From positions 2,344,001 to 2,408,000 of the forward strand of contig NC_092458.1 in the NCBI RefSeq assembly GCF_047495875.1: a stretch of DNA of 64,000 nucleotides. Direction: 5' to 3'. Below are positions 49,323 through 61,959 of the stretch, one piece after another (the first letter of the stretch is position 1; every line of letters starts with the position of its first letter). The notes below the pieces were generated by a model. That model was given only the letters and a program-made list of their open reading frames with translations, had not been told where the DNA came from and did no database searches. Position numbers and translations under genes: made by a program. This DNA is from Pithys albifrons albifrons. Taxonomy: Eukaryota; Chordata; Aves; Passeriformes; Thamnophilidae.

Positions 49323-52275
49323 TGGCAGCAAATGTAGAAAGTCCACAGAAAAATATTTCTAAATAAATGAAAATAAAGATATTTACCCAACCTCATTCCA
49401 TATTCCTCTCCATTTTTCTGGTTGAACAAGCTGCACAGTGTAGCAAAGGGATAAATTGAGTAAACAGTGTTTAGGGTATTTTGTTTGCATTTCTGGGTTA
49501 TATTTTAATAGTATGCATATTAACCACTATATAAATTTATGTGAGGTTTATTTGCATTTAATATTTTCAAAAATTCTTTGCCATTGCAAAGATTTGCTCC
49601 TTGGGATCAAATGGCCTGGGATACTCATCTTGATCAAATTCCTCTGCTGTTAAAAGTGGAACTGCAGACACACTGTTCCAGCCTGAACAGACAACTCCAT
49701 CCTTCAAGTTCTATAAATGTCTGCTGATGGTGCTCTTGGCCTCTTCAGGAGTGGTCAGGATTTGTGGGATGGAAGGAAGGATATGGGCAGAGGTCACAGG
49801 GAAGAAAAGAGAGGGAGTAGTGCCTTTTCCTCTGCCTCCTACCTGATAGAAGCTGTAGGAATCAATACAGGAGCAGGTTAAAGCTGCACTTTCTGGGGAT
49901 TCTTTCAGGTCTTTGTTTCAGCACTGCCACTTCCCCTGCAAAACAATTTTTCTGGGTGCTTGTGAGAGATGTAAGTGACTATAATTAATGAGGTCATGGA
50001 AAGCATGAACAGAAATGTGAGTCCCATTTAGGGAATGGATGGAGAAATGACGCTCTGGAAAGGAAATGAGTTGACAGAATGCAGAAATTCATGTTTCTTC
50101 TGCTAGCTCACTGAAAATCCTGCTGACCCTTTCAAATCATCTTCTCCAGACAATATTAAAAACTACTTTGTTTTCCAGCCACCTGTACTCCAAATCCTCT
50201 CAATCTCGTGTTCCTTTCTCACTGCTTACTCAGTTTCCCAATTTTTTTCTTTTATTCCCTCCTTGTCTCTGGGATGACACTCACCCCTCCTGTACTCCTC
50301 TGTACTGGAGTCCTTTCCCAAGGCCTCCTTTTCCATCTTTACTTTTGTGTGTACTGCTAAAGAACTTTCAAACTCTCTCTGGGTGTAGAATTTATATCTG
50401 TTTACTTTCTGTTGTTGTGACTTGTCATATATTTAAAATAGCATATTGTGTTGATTTTTGGCAGATAAAAATTGCCCATCCTTAAAAAATTGAATATCTT
50501 TTTATTCTTGATGAATAACTTGTATTTGGATTTTGTCCTTGATAACTTTGAATGACAATGAGAAGGCTGTCAGCTCTTGTCAATCACTTCATTATATAGT
50601 TGACAACCTCCAGTTAGAACACAAGAGAAGGGCATGGCTGAGGAGTAGCAAACCTAATTCTAGATAAATAAAAGAAAATTCACCCACAGGAGAGAATGAA
50701 AATGCCAACTGGGCATTGCTGTATTTTTCCTTCCATCAGCCTTAATTTGTCCGTTTCTGCTTGACCATCTAGGCCAGGTAAGTCAGATTGGAACACTTTA
50801 CTGATTCTTTTCCCTTTGCCTTTTGCCAACATGCTTTTAAATGAATAGTTTTGTATACAATAAGAAGTGCTGTAGTTGTCCATAGGAGCACATTAGGAAT
50901 ATGCATCTCACACATTTATCTTGCTGCATTCTGGCATCAGTGCCTGATTTGGCAGAAGGCTGAACTGTGAAAACTTCTTATGATGAAATTTAAACTTTAT
51001 TTAGCTACTGCACTCTTAAGACCTGCTGTAAATGTCAGTCAGCTTACAGAATCTATAGCTTGATATTCTGTGCTTCTAAAGAAATTTATTCCAAGTGCAA
51101 GAATATGAAGTGATATTAGCTGCAGATGGATTGTGAAAATGTGGGAAAACTTTCCCAATGAGTAGTCCTTTTAAATTGTTTAATCTGTAAAAAACTTTGC
51201 AGCCTTAAGGATGGATGGCAAACACTGTGTCTCAGGAGAGGAAAGATTTTTGAAAGGTAATCAAGTATTTGATGTGTGGTAGTATTTTTCTAGGGTATAA
51301 TGGACAATAAATCAACATGTGATTTTGTTGTTGGAAGCATAAGATTTTTGGAAGTGCGGGTGAGTTGCTCATAAGTTAACGATGTTGTACCTTAACTTTG
51401 TGTTTAACTTCCTCCCTGTACTGTTAATAACAGCTCAGAGACTGTTCAGAGTCTATGAGAAAAGTGTGGTTAATGTAAACAAGTGAATTAATAAAGGAGT
51501 AAACTTACAGAGATGATAGGGCAGTTTACCAAGGCTCTACGGAGCCAATACCAAAACTCTATAGCTTGCTTCTGTGTAATTATGTTTTCAGAGACAGGAA
51601 ATTTCCTCTCCTATGCAAAAAATGCAGTTTTCTAACATTCTCACCTGCTTTTTCACGTGCTCTTTTCTTAACAGAAAACACTCTTTCTCTTCAAAACACT
51701 GCTTTTGAAGAGTCTTGGACATTCTTCTTGATAATATATAAAACAGTAACTTCTTTTGTAAGACTATATATTTTGCTGTACTGATTACATGCAATTTAAA
51801 ATAGTGAAATCTGAAGAAGAGACAATACAAGTGACCTCCTATGGCTGCACAAGGCCCTGTTAGATTTGTCTTCATTTGCTTTGAATTGATTGCTATGTAA
51901 TAAATATTAGAGGCAGGGATTGCATGTCATCTCACTTTTATAGACATTGGAAACCATTATTCGAATGTTTGATATTATTTTGGCTGATATTTGAGTAAAA
52001 ATTGCTTTATTTTTTAATTGCTGTTTGAAGTAAAAATTAAAATGTATAACTAAAGTGATCTTAATCCTTTCTCACATTAAAGTTAGTGATAATGTGGGAA
52101 TCACTCAGTCCTGTTGCAGATATTGTGCTAAACTGTAAAGGAAATGTAGCTTTGATATTGGGTATAATGTAATTAACTCTTGTGAGATACTCTTATAAAG
52201 AAAGTCAATGTGTTACACAAAAATTTTGCAATTCAAGATGCTTGACGAGACAGGTGGGAATTCTTTCTAAACTTC

Positions 52276-52867
52276 TGTGGGTTAATGATGGGAAGCAGCT
52301 CAGCCCCACAGCTGCTCACTCCCCCTCTGCCCCTCGTGCCCCACACCTTCCCAGTGGGATGGGAGAGAGAATCAGAAGGGCAAAAGTGAGAAAAACTGGT
52401 TGATTGAGATAAAGAGAGTTTAGCAGGTAAAACAAACCCACCAATGCAACTAAAGCAAAACAAGCCACTCAGCAAAACAAGCCACTCATTCACAAGGTCT
52501 CATGAGTAGGCAGGTGTTCAACCACTTCCAGGAAAGCTGGGCTTATGCACCAGTGACAGTTACTTGCAAAGACAAACTCTTTTACTCCAAACGTACCTAC
52601 TTCACCTCACAGCTTTTATTGCTGAGCATTAGGTCCTACAGTCTGGGATATCCCTTTGGTCAGTCCCTGCTATGTGTCCTTACTGTTTGTGGTGCACACC
52701 CTGCCTGTTAGCTGGCAGGGCACCACGGAAAACAGAGAAGGCCTTGGTGGGGTGTAAGTGCTGCTCAGCAACAGGGGTTATCAACACTTGCTTTCACTGT
52801 GAATGCAAACATAGCACCGTTTGGGCTGCTGGGAGGAAGATCAAGTTCATTCCAGCAACACCCAACA
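52276..52867 (-). mobile_element. LTR of an older avian ERV family (family 3)
   Basis: It matches a common avian LTR in antisense: CAGCCCCACAGCTGCTCACT, CCCAGTGGGATGGGAGAGA, TTCAACCACTTCCAGGAAAG, ATATCCCTTTGGTCAGT, AAGGCCTTGG and GTTATCAACACTTG. The TATA and poly(A) signals seen in younger copies are decayed here (AATAAAAGC, CTAAAC). Ends are approximate and no duplication is visible. Antisense to DMD. Confidence 0.85.
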
Positions 52868-54420
52868 GTAAACCTGTGGCTGTTGGGCACTACTGAATAT
52901 CATTTACTTACTAGTTCTTTTCATTCCTCACTTTACAATTAGAATTTTCTTCTTTCAGGCTGAAATTAATGGTTGAGATTCTAAAAAGATCAGATTCTGA
53001 TAGCATACTCCTGCCACCACTCAGAGTGTGGATATAATTTATCCATTCACATTTGCAAACCAGGCAGTTGAAAATGAGCCAGCTGTATTTCTTCCAAACT
53101 GTAGGAATGTAGATTGTTTACTGAAATCTACCCCTGCCTGTGCTGTTGAAGCAATATAGTGCCACAGTCTTTGCCATTTCTTCCAGTGAAATACGTCACT
53201 GTAACTGTTCAAAGGCAATGGGAGAAATATATCCTTACTGATATTCTTTTTAATTGATATATATTAAAGACTAATACCAGTAGATGGGTGTATCTAAAAA
53301 TATATTACAATCAACAAACCACTGTTAAAACAGTAATAGATTTTCGGTTTTATTTCTTTTCTAATTTTCTTTTGCAGCCAGAAACTCCACTGAAAATGAT
53401 TCCTTATTTACTAAAGTTGAAAAGAGAATGAAAATTTGCATCTAAGCTCTGACTTAAGAGAAAGAATAATAAGCAACCAAGAATAAGTTGGTAAAATAAA
53501 TAAATATGTCAGTGCTTCCCTCAGAAGTCAACTGATTTTTGAATCAGTTTATTGAATAAAAGTGTCATTATTTGTGCAATGAGAGAGAAGAAATCTCGAT
53601 TTCTCTTTGCTGTTTACAAGAAGACAAGAAACAGTTTTCATTACTCAATATTTTTGTAATTATCCCCAAATTTCACTTGCCAGTCAGGATGCTTATGGTG
53701 TACTCTACATATGCTGCTGGGTCAATCTAAGTTTTCTTCCTCTGAAGCTGTTTTCTTTTAGCATCTACAAGCATATAATATTAAGAGAGAACTAGTAAAA
53801 TTATCAGGACTTCCCTTATTTTCTTACAAGAATTCTCATTATATTTTTCTTCCAAATTTCCTTTTTCTGTGTCAGTTCTCCTGGGTTTGTTATTATCTCT
53901 TTTGTATTGTGCACTGGAAATAAGACAGGATCTGCAGTCTTGGAAAAGGAGCTGCTATTTCATCCTGTGTCCTGTCCAGTCTCCAAATAAAATGTTCTGA
54001 ATCATATCCAATCTCAAAGAATTCTTCTCACTGTGCCTTTTTGCAGTCCAGCTGGATGATTAACTGAGCTTTATCAGTGTATGACCACCATAGCCAAATT
54101 CTTTTCATATGCCATATCTGCAGGTCATGTCTTTACAGCTAATAATTTCATCTATCTTTAGTACCTCCAGGAAATTTCCTTTTCAAGACAGACAGCTGCA
54201 ATGGATAGATAGTGATTTCACTATGTGGGGAAAAAATTGCTGTATTTCATCTACTCTAGAAGTACAGAAGCAGCTCACAAATTTCTGATAGCCAGCAGGA
54301 AAACATGCTTTGGAAAAAAAAAAAATCCTTTCACACTGCAGAGTGGTAGGGTTTGCTGTTTCAGGCACTTTGCATGGCTTAAATTTTGGGATCTTCTTAG
54401 TTCCGTTTCTTTGTGGAGCA

Positions 54421-54467
54421 TTTCCTCTTTTTTCTTTTTTTTTTTTCTTTTCCTTTCCTTTTCCAGT
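54421..54467. repeat. Pyrimidine-rich tract
   Basis: TTCCTCTTTTTTC and CTTTTCC runs, low complexity. Frames crossing it encode Phe- or Lys-rich artefacts. Confidence 0.75.
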
Positions 54468-55814
54468 ACCAGGAATAAGAGATATTGCAGGGAACAGAAT
54501 GATGAAAAATGCTCCTAGTCTTGAAAGACATGGTGTCTGCATTTCTCACAAACTCCACAAAGGCTGCATTCACAGGTTTACAGAGTAGTCAAGAACTCTA
54601 ACATTGAAAAGTTGCAATTTTAGAAGGAAGAAGTCTTTGTGTAGTGTTCTTTTCTGCATTAGGATTGTTTTTCCTCTTAAGTATTTAAAAAATTGTTCAC
54701 ATAGGTCAAGAGCTACAGTTGAATCAATTTTCCAAACTTCATTAAAATCAGATGTCTTGTTTCTATATTTGACTTTTAAAAGCTGAATGAATCTCACAGT
54801 GTTCTTTTCCCCACTAAGATAGCTCCTAACACTGTCTTGGGATCAAATTTTGTTCTCACACATTGAAAAGTTTAGTCATTTAATGTAATGAACAAAAGAA
54901 TGGTTATTTTATTTACTCATTAAAATGGCAATTTTAGAGGCAGGTGCATAAAATTGTTTGTCCACTAGTTACAGAATATTTTTACTGATAGAGCATTGTT
55001 TCACTAAGATTCTATGTAGGCCACTAATTGAGAGGTCCTTAAATTTAATTACTTTAGGGAGAGTGGGTGTTGTAGTTTTTTTCATGAACCCATAAGACAG
55101 GAAGGTGGATTTCAATTCTGTAATTTAGTTGTTCACAGAGCATTTTATTTCTAATAGAGATAAGGAAAATATTCAAAAAAGTATGAAGCCTTTTTATCTG
55201 TTATGTAAAAAAGAACACAGCTTTCCTTGAATTTTATCAAAATTGAATAAAGTCTTTAAATAATGGCAAGTTAAATGGAAGTTAAAGATGGCAACTGCAT
55301 TTTTCCCCTGGTGGATTAAGTTCCACCTGAATATGGCCACAGAACTGTTAAGAGCATATCTTGGATGTATTCTAATAATATTGTATAAATATCTAAAGTG
55401 ACTACTGAGAATGCCTTTGACTGTACTATCTGACCTGCCATTGAGATCTGATGCTTACTGTGGTGTAGATGAACTTTGATGTATTTTAATTAAATCTCCT
55501 CTGACCATTCTTCTTTGTGGCTGTTTAGCTTGTTACTCTAATCCATGAGTGGGAATGTGAAGAGCTCAGTCAAAGGAAAAAATGAGGTCACTTTTTTTTA
55601 GATCCAGAATTCTTGAAAATGGGAATATATTCATGTTTTCTATCTACTGCCTTTTTCTTTACGTGTGAGGAAAAACTGGAGCACTGGGAAGCACAATGTC
55701 TATTTTTAGCTTTTTTCCTTAATGTGTGGGAATAGTAACCTGAAAGATAGGTGTGAATGTTTCAATGAACCTTGCTGGAATTTCACATTTATGTCTGTTA
55801 GGAAAGAAAGAAGG

Positions 55815-57135
55815 GAAGAAAGAAGAGTGATTGTTGTAGGTGACTCCCTTCTGAGAAGAACTGGGGGCCCTATATGCAAACTGTATCCATCCCACAGGGA
55901 AGTCTGTTGCATCCCAGGGGCCCAGAGAGTACTGCGAGACTCCCCAGATTGATTTGGCTCTGTGGTTATTACCCACTGTTGGTTGTGCAAGTCAGCAGTG
56001 ATGAGAAATCCTGGGGCAATCAAAAAGGGTGTCAGGGCACTGGGATGACTAGTTGAAGGGACAGGAGCACGGGTGGTTTTCCTCAATCCCTTAGGTAGAA
56101 GAGTGGAATGCTGAAAAGAATGGGAGAACCCCCCTGATCCAGTGTATGGCTTAAAGACTGGTGTCATCAAGGGAATTTTGGCTTTTTTGATCATAGATAA
56201 GTTTATACAGCACCAGGCCTGTTGGAGACCAATGAGATTCACTTGTCTGAAAGAAGGAAAAGAATTCTAGCCCATGAGTTGGCAGAGCTGATTGAGAGGC
56301 TTGAAGGAGGAGAGGGCACAAGACCAGGCTCACTGAAGGCAGCAGGCCAGTGTTGGGGCTGAAATCAATAGCCCTGCTGAAGTGCATCTACACTAAGGCA
56401 CAGTGGATGGGTAACAAACAGCAGGAGCTGGAAGCCATGGTGCAGCAGGAAAGCTATGACGTAGTTGCCATCACATAAACATGGTGGGATGAATAACTGG
56501 CTGGGATGATGGGATGGATGGCCACAAGCTCTTCAGAAGGGACAAGCTGAGGAAGGAGAAGCAGCAGGATGGCTCTGTGTGTTAGGGAGTGCTTTGACTG
56601 TTTGGAGATCAAGGATAGTGATGACAAGGTTGAGTCCTATGGGTAAGAAGGACTGGTTGGAGATGCTGTCTTGGACACAATGGCCATGAAATGATGGAAT
56701 TATCAATTCTGGTTGAATAAGGAAGGGAGTCAACAAAACTTCTACCTTGGATTTCCAGAGGGTAGACTTTGCCCTGTTCAGAACACTGGTTCAGAAAGTT
56801 CCCTGGGGAACAGTTCTTACTGACCAAGGGTCCAGGAAGATTGGACATACTTTAAGAATGAATATTAAAGGCACAGAAACAGGTTGTCTCTATGTGCCAA
56901 AAGAAGGGCTAGTGCTGAAGATGACCAGTCTGGCTGAGCAGGGAACTCAGGATAAAAAGAGAGCTTATGACCTTTGGAAGAAGGGGCAGACAACTCAGGA
57001 AGGGTACAAGGATGCTGTTACGTCATGTAGAGAGAAAATTAGTAAGAAAATTAGAAAGCTCAGCTACAACTCTACCTGGCCACTGTTGTGAAAAATAATA
57101 CAAAGTGTTTTTATAAAAACATTAAAAATAATTTT
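55815..57135 (+). mobile_element. Decayed CR1 LINE, 5' region (ORF1 esterase, ORF2 endonuclease)
   Basis: Unusually for CR1, this is the 5' half. At about 55824-55952 the frame reads VIVVGDSLLRRTGG, the GDS nucleophile block (55839-55847) of the CR1 ORF1 esterase domain. Near 56368-56490 it reads LKCIYTKAQWMGNKQQELEA and SYDVVAIT-stop-TWWD, the start of the ORF2 AP-endonuclease; the expected metal-binding Glu codon is TAA (56476-56478). The stretch 56600-57090 matches later ORF2, including YDLWKKGQTTQEGYKD, so an internal section is deleted. There are many stops and the 3' half is missing. Confidence 0.85.
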
Positions 57136-57304
57136 AATACTGATTTAATGTACCATCTTGTTCAAAAGAGGTCATGACTTTTAAAACAACTCAAAATACT
57201 GTTTTCAAAGTTGTTTGGGGCTTTTTTAGTTTTATTTGAAGATTGTACTTAAGATTCCATTTTTACATTGTGTTTCACCATGAAAAGCTTCTCCTGTGGT
57301 CTCA

Positions 57305-58500
57305 TCACTCTGAGCTTCTTGTACAGTCTCTGCAGAAGATGTCTAATGGATGTAATCTCATTGGGAAATTGATCCCAAAAGTTTTACCAGCATTACCAGA
57401 AGGTGAATCAGTGCTTGTGATTCTTAATATAGACAAATACACAGTCAGAAATGCTGCAGATACATTTATAGATAGTTGACTGGGCCTCCTAATATATGTG
57501 CAGCATATGTCAAACAGCCCTTCTGTGTCTGCTGGGATAGTCACCATCTCTTGAAATAACATATGTCAAGCCATCAAACTTATCTTCCATTGGCATACAC
57601 ACCAGAGGTTTAGTCAATATATTGGTTTCAGCTAGGGAATATGAATTTTCTAAGTTCTGAGCTATATCAACAGACTTTCATAGTCCAGATGGGGCTGTAG
57701 AAAAGTCCTTGCCACTTTTTCAGCCTGTGACTTTGTTCAGCAGGTTGAATTGACATGTTGTTGGAAATGCAGAAGCCAATGTGTCTGATTCAGCAGCAGA
57801 CTCTCATCAGTTTGGATGCACCACTTTAACACCCCTGAAAATTCATAGATGGTGCGTCATGGAAAAAAGGTAGCTTCTGATTCTTGTTTATACATGTTTG
57901 AGAAACAGCAGTTTCCAATGATGATGTATTTTAATTTGCCATGTGTGTGAAAAATTTAATTAGCATATTCACCACCCAGCCCAGAAGTTGCATTACATTT
58001 GCTTTCCCAGAAGTGTACAATTCCAGGAAAGTCGACTCTGCTCCCAGAGGTAGTTCTGCATCCTCCCACAGCAAGCAAAGTGAGTGTGGCCAAGGACATG
58101 AATCAAAACTTTTTAAAAGGCATAACTTTGGTACTCTCTAAAATTGATGGACATGAGTGTTGACAATTCCTATTAGCTCCAGCAGTAGCGTGACTGCATG
58201 ATAAGGATCAGATGTCAGGCCCTGCTCTGGGAGTATGCCCTTCTCTTGGATCTTCTCAGCCTAGGTAATAGCCACAGTCTCTGTTGTGTGAGTGACCCCA
58301 TTGGAGGCCACAATGTGTTCATTACCATTTTCTTGAGAACGTGGGAACTGAATGATGGAGCAGAATTCTGAAACTATTCTCTTGCCTGTTGACCCAAATG
58401 AACGGGGTGTCACCTAGCAAATGAATTTGAAACTGCTGGAAACTTGCTCACTGGGCAGAATTATCAAGGGGCTATCTCATCAAGCAGAGAACTGAGAGCT
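57305..58500 (-). pseudogene. Unidentified broken minus-strand reading frames
   Basis: On the minus strand a series of frames looks protein-like rather than random. From 58500 downward: SSSFKFIC, VTPRSFGSTGKR, QENGNEHIVASNGVTHTTET, AEKIQEKGILPEQGLTSDPY; later SYSLAETNILTKPLVCMPME and DGLTYVISRDGD; then, after a one-base shift, an open 85-codon frame (57305-57562) with IPADTEGLFDICCTYIRRPS. At least five stops and one or more frameshifts interrupt it. I do not recognise the protein. It could be a decayed retrocopy, an old transposon gene, or chance. It begins about 170 bp after the CR1 at 55815. Confidence 0.25.
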
Positions 58501-59454
58501 CCCTCAAAGTTACTACAGCAATTTCATGTCAGATGTGCACTTATTTAAAACAATTCTGTGATGGTTTTAGTTGATGTTAGGATTGATATGTGACAAGCAA
58601 AAAAACTAGTTGCTGGTCTAACGAATAAGATATCTGTTGATTTCAGCAGTCCCCAGATGAATGCCAAGATACTGAGAACCTCTTTTTCCCCTGAACGTTT
58701 ATCTCTATCCTTATTTCCAAATATATCTCAAATGAAGCATCATGCTATATTGGATAGACTTTCACAGTGCATTTTGGTTTAGGTCAAGGGCATTGAATTT
58801 GAAAGATCAAACTACACAAGATAAGTTCACGTAGCTCCAGGAAATTGTAGAGCAGAAGGAATTGGTGATTTAACAACTACACACATTACATTTCTGGTTT
58901 CTGTCTATGGATATTTATACCTTTATTCTGTTCATAAAGAAGAAATACCTTTTGAATCCAAAAAGAATATGTAATATAATATGTAGAAATGGCATATCTC
59001 AGTTTTAATGTGTTGTGTATAGTAGCATTAGCATAAAAATAATGATGACAAAGATCATTCAATGTTTTATACTTTTCTGCGTAATGGAGAGTCACATGGT
59101 ACCATCAGTTATTAATTTTGATTTCTTTTTCCTCTTAAGTTTAAAGGAAATTAGCCTATTTATATGTGTGCATATGGTAAATTGTGATTCACATTTCAAT
59201 ATAGAATGTAGAATACAAATAAATACTGAACGGCCAAATTGTGTTACAGTGACAAGACTTGAGTAGTAACCCCTGCTGTGAATAGTCCTTTAGATTAGTC
59301 TGGAGTACCTTTCCTAGTTGAGTTCTTCTGGGTTTGAATTTTCAATTCCTTGTGGTTAATGGCTGTTACTACAAACACAGCCCATTCAAATACATGACAA
59401 AGCTTTAGAGACCCTCCTGAAAGATCCTCTGCTTTTCCTCATCTAGAAAATGTG

Positions 59455-59825
59455 AATGGGAAGTGGTGACAACGCCCCGGAAGGGAGCGGTGATTGCTCA
59501 GGTTCACTCCATCCTTGTAACAGCTGCTTGGCCCTTGCAGGGCTGATGGCTCCCTTTGGGCTGGGATCATGGCAGGGCTCCCCTCGAGGAGCCTTCATGG
59601 CAGGGCCTGGCAGCCAAGGCATATCTCACTGCCGAGCCAGGGTTATCCATTGATCACTAGAACTGCCTACTGCAGCATCCTTGAGCCAGGAGCTGATGGC
59701 ACTGGGGGGTGACATGGGGCCCTGGGCTATGGGCAGGTGGCAGGAACTGGCAGGGCTGGAGGTGCACACAGGACCTGGGATTCTGTTGGGTGCCCTCCTA
59801 AAGCACACCTTCCATACTGCTTACA
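59455..59825. other. GC-rich patch, unidentified
   Basis: About 370 bp much richer in G and C than the surrounding intron, with GGCAGGG, TGGCAGG and CCTTGCAGGG repeats in loose form. Frames of 60-65 codons occur on both strands and none has a recognisable motif. No repeat family was recognised. Confidence 0.5.
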
Positions 59826-61000
59826 GATCTAAAAGAGACCAGTTTTGTGTGTCCATGGTGGAAATCCAAGTCCAGTGAGTGTGGGACGTCGAGAGATGCA
59901 CTTCAAAGGCACATTCATGCAGGGGGTTAAACCAGCAATGGAGCCACAGCCATGGTGTCCTTGATATTCTTGAACTTTGCAGGGTGTTGTAATGTGCTTT
60001 TCCTGCTACAGATTTTATGATATTCAATGCTCTTATAAAATGAGAATGTGAGATGTGTAGAATAAAAAACCAGAAAATACTGACAAAGTACTGCACATAG
60101 CTTAGTTTAAAAAAAAAACAACTAACCAACTAAACAAACACTCAACAAAAGAACTAAATAAACAAATATTAAAATACCTATCTTTCATAAAGATAGCCAA
60201 AAAATTGCCTTTTCATTAACATTCCTTTTCCTCTTTGTACGCTGAGAAAGGAAGTAGAAAGCTAACCTACAAATGGAACAGAAACAAAAGACTTTAATGA
60301 GGGCTTGATCAACAGGTTAATAAACTCCCACGCTGTCCCCACTATTCCAGTTTGCTGTGCATTGTTTTTCAGTGTTCATTCTCTATGAATCCTTACAGTT
60401 ATAACTCATTAATATTGACATGCATTATAAAACACTTAAATTCAAACATATTTCAAATGTCATTGTAAGCAATCAGACAAGCTTTAATTCAGCTTATTTG
60501 CTATTGATAAATAGTATTTGAAGAAGAAAAATGAAAGATAATACTGAATTTATCAACTATTTTACTGATTGTCCATAAAGCTTTGCAAGTAAAGTTTCAG
60601 GCAGCAATATACACATACCTTATATGTTGAGCTGAAACATGGGAGCAAAATGGCCCCTTTTGGAAACTTAAACTGACATAGATTTCAACAGGATTTTTTG
60701 CAGTAAAAAGAACAGCAGATTTCCTGCAGTAAAATGATGTGTTGGCTCAGACAGTGACATACCTGACACACAATCTTGTCTGCTGTCACATTAATTATAC
60801 CTGAGATTGAGGACAGAAAATTAAGTTGGAGAGCCAGTGGCTAGTCAGCAATATTGCTTAGGACAAGCTAGTAAAGGTATAAGGTAGGTGGGTGAAAAGT
60901 GGGGAGAGGAAAACAATCCCCACAGATAAATTTTGATAACACAGATAATTTTTGGCTTATATTACAACAGAAATGAAATAAACGATGAATTTTGGACAGT

Positions 61001-61083
61001 GGCTGTTTGGCTGGTTATTTTTTAGGTGGCTTTTTTGTGAGTTGGTTTGGTTTGGTTTGGGGTTTTTTTGTTTATTTTTTTCC
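61001..61083. repeat. G/T-rich low-complexity tract
   Basis: GGTTTGGTTTGG and TTTTTT runs, 770 bp before exon 49. Confidence 0.7.
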
Positions 61084-61857
61084 CCTTTTAATTATCTTCA
61101 TGGAGTGTTTCACCCATTATTCATTTGGTCAGTGCCTGAGGAAATGAAGCCACTGTATGTTGGGAAGGGTTAGTTGGAGTTTCCTTTTGTTAGCACATGG
61201 ATTACACCTTTTCAGATCAAAAAATAAAGTTGCTAGAGTATATGCTGTTGTTAATTCAGTAGGGTGTTGCTGCTAATGGTAAGTGCTTCCTGTACCTTGA
61301 GAAACTGTCACTACCACTGTATTTTTTTAATTTCATAACTGTAAGTGTTTTACTACATAAGTACTACTTTACTACTCACAAAAGTAATTTTCTTCTAACA
61401 TTTTTGATCTTTGCATATTCAGTATCATTGTCACATCTCATTGTACAGTTTTAATGCCAAATACCATACAAAAAAAATGTTAACCAGTGCACCTTTTATC
61501 TGCTGGTAATTCAAAACAGACAAAAGGACAGAGCTGCTTAAATGAGATTTCTCATGCCTGTCTTTCCTGTTATAAATTTGTGCTAGCTTTTTAATCATTT
61601 TATTGAAACCTTCAGGATGAAGCGACCTCTCAGAGTTTATTTTGCTGGCATTACTCCTTTCCATCCCTCTTTGCTTTTGTTTTCTCTGGTATTCCCATTT
61701 GTCCTTAGCTGCTACTCAGCATACCTTTATCCACACACCAATTCAGAGCAGAAACTAGTCCACTAGTGTTTTCCAGTATCCCATGGAGCTTTAGGACTAT
61801 TCAGTCTCATTGCTTATGCTGTGGTTAACCTCAATTGCATGTGCTTTTATTTTTCAG

Positions 61858-61959
61858 GAAACCGAAGCAGCAGTGCAGGCGAAACAGCCGAATGTGGAAG
61901 AGGTTTTGTCGAAAGGGTGTCATTTATATAAGGAAAAACCAGCCACTCATCCAGTAAAG
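61858..61959 (+). CDS. DMD: Dystrophin exon 49 (repeat R19)
   Basis: 102 bp and 34 codons, the same length as human exon 49, between TTTTTCAG and GTAATG. It reads ETEAAVQAKQPNVEEVLS, then KGCHLYKEKPATHPVK, closely matching the human segment. It encodes the loop and helix B start of spectrin repeat R19 and follows exon 48 in phase 0. Confidence 0.98.

Larger units (their letters stand above)
35516..61857 (+). other. DMD: DMD intron 48 (about 26.3 kb)
   Basis: Starts GTAAAT, ends TTTTTCAG. Repeats are listed separately. The intervals 35516-37085, 37673-39897, 40207-44682, 45786-46455, 49147-52275, 52868-55814 and 58501-61857 are unique AT-rich sequence without coding support. The frames at 39144-39481 (about 105 codons on both strands) and 40266-40667 (minus) have no recognisable motif. 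A GC-rich patch is listed at 59455. Confidence 0.9.

Noticed and set aside
52182..52896. Several 69-86 codon frames
   Set aside because: They mostly overlap the family 3 LTR and are not genes.
55706..56242. 178-codon minus-strand frame
   Set aside because: Mostly antisense to the CR1 5' region; no recognisable domain.
57830..57940. Minus-strand GTPase-like string (KYIIIGN) suggesting a Rab retrocopy
   Set aside because: The neighbouring sequence lacks the P-loop and all later GTPase motifs; the match is too short to mean anything.
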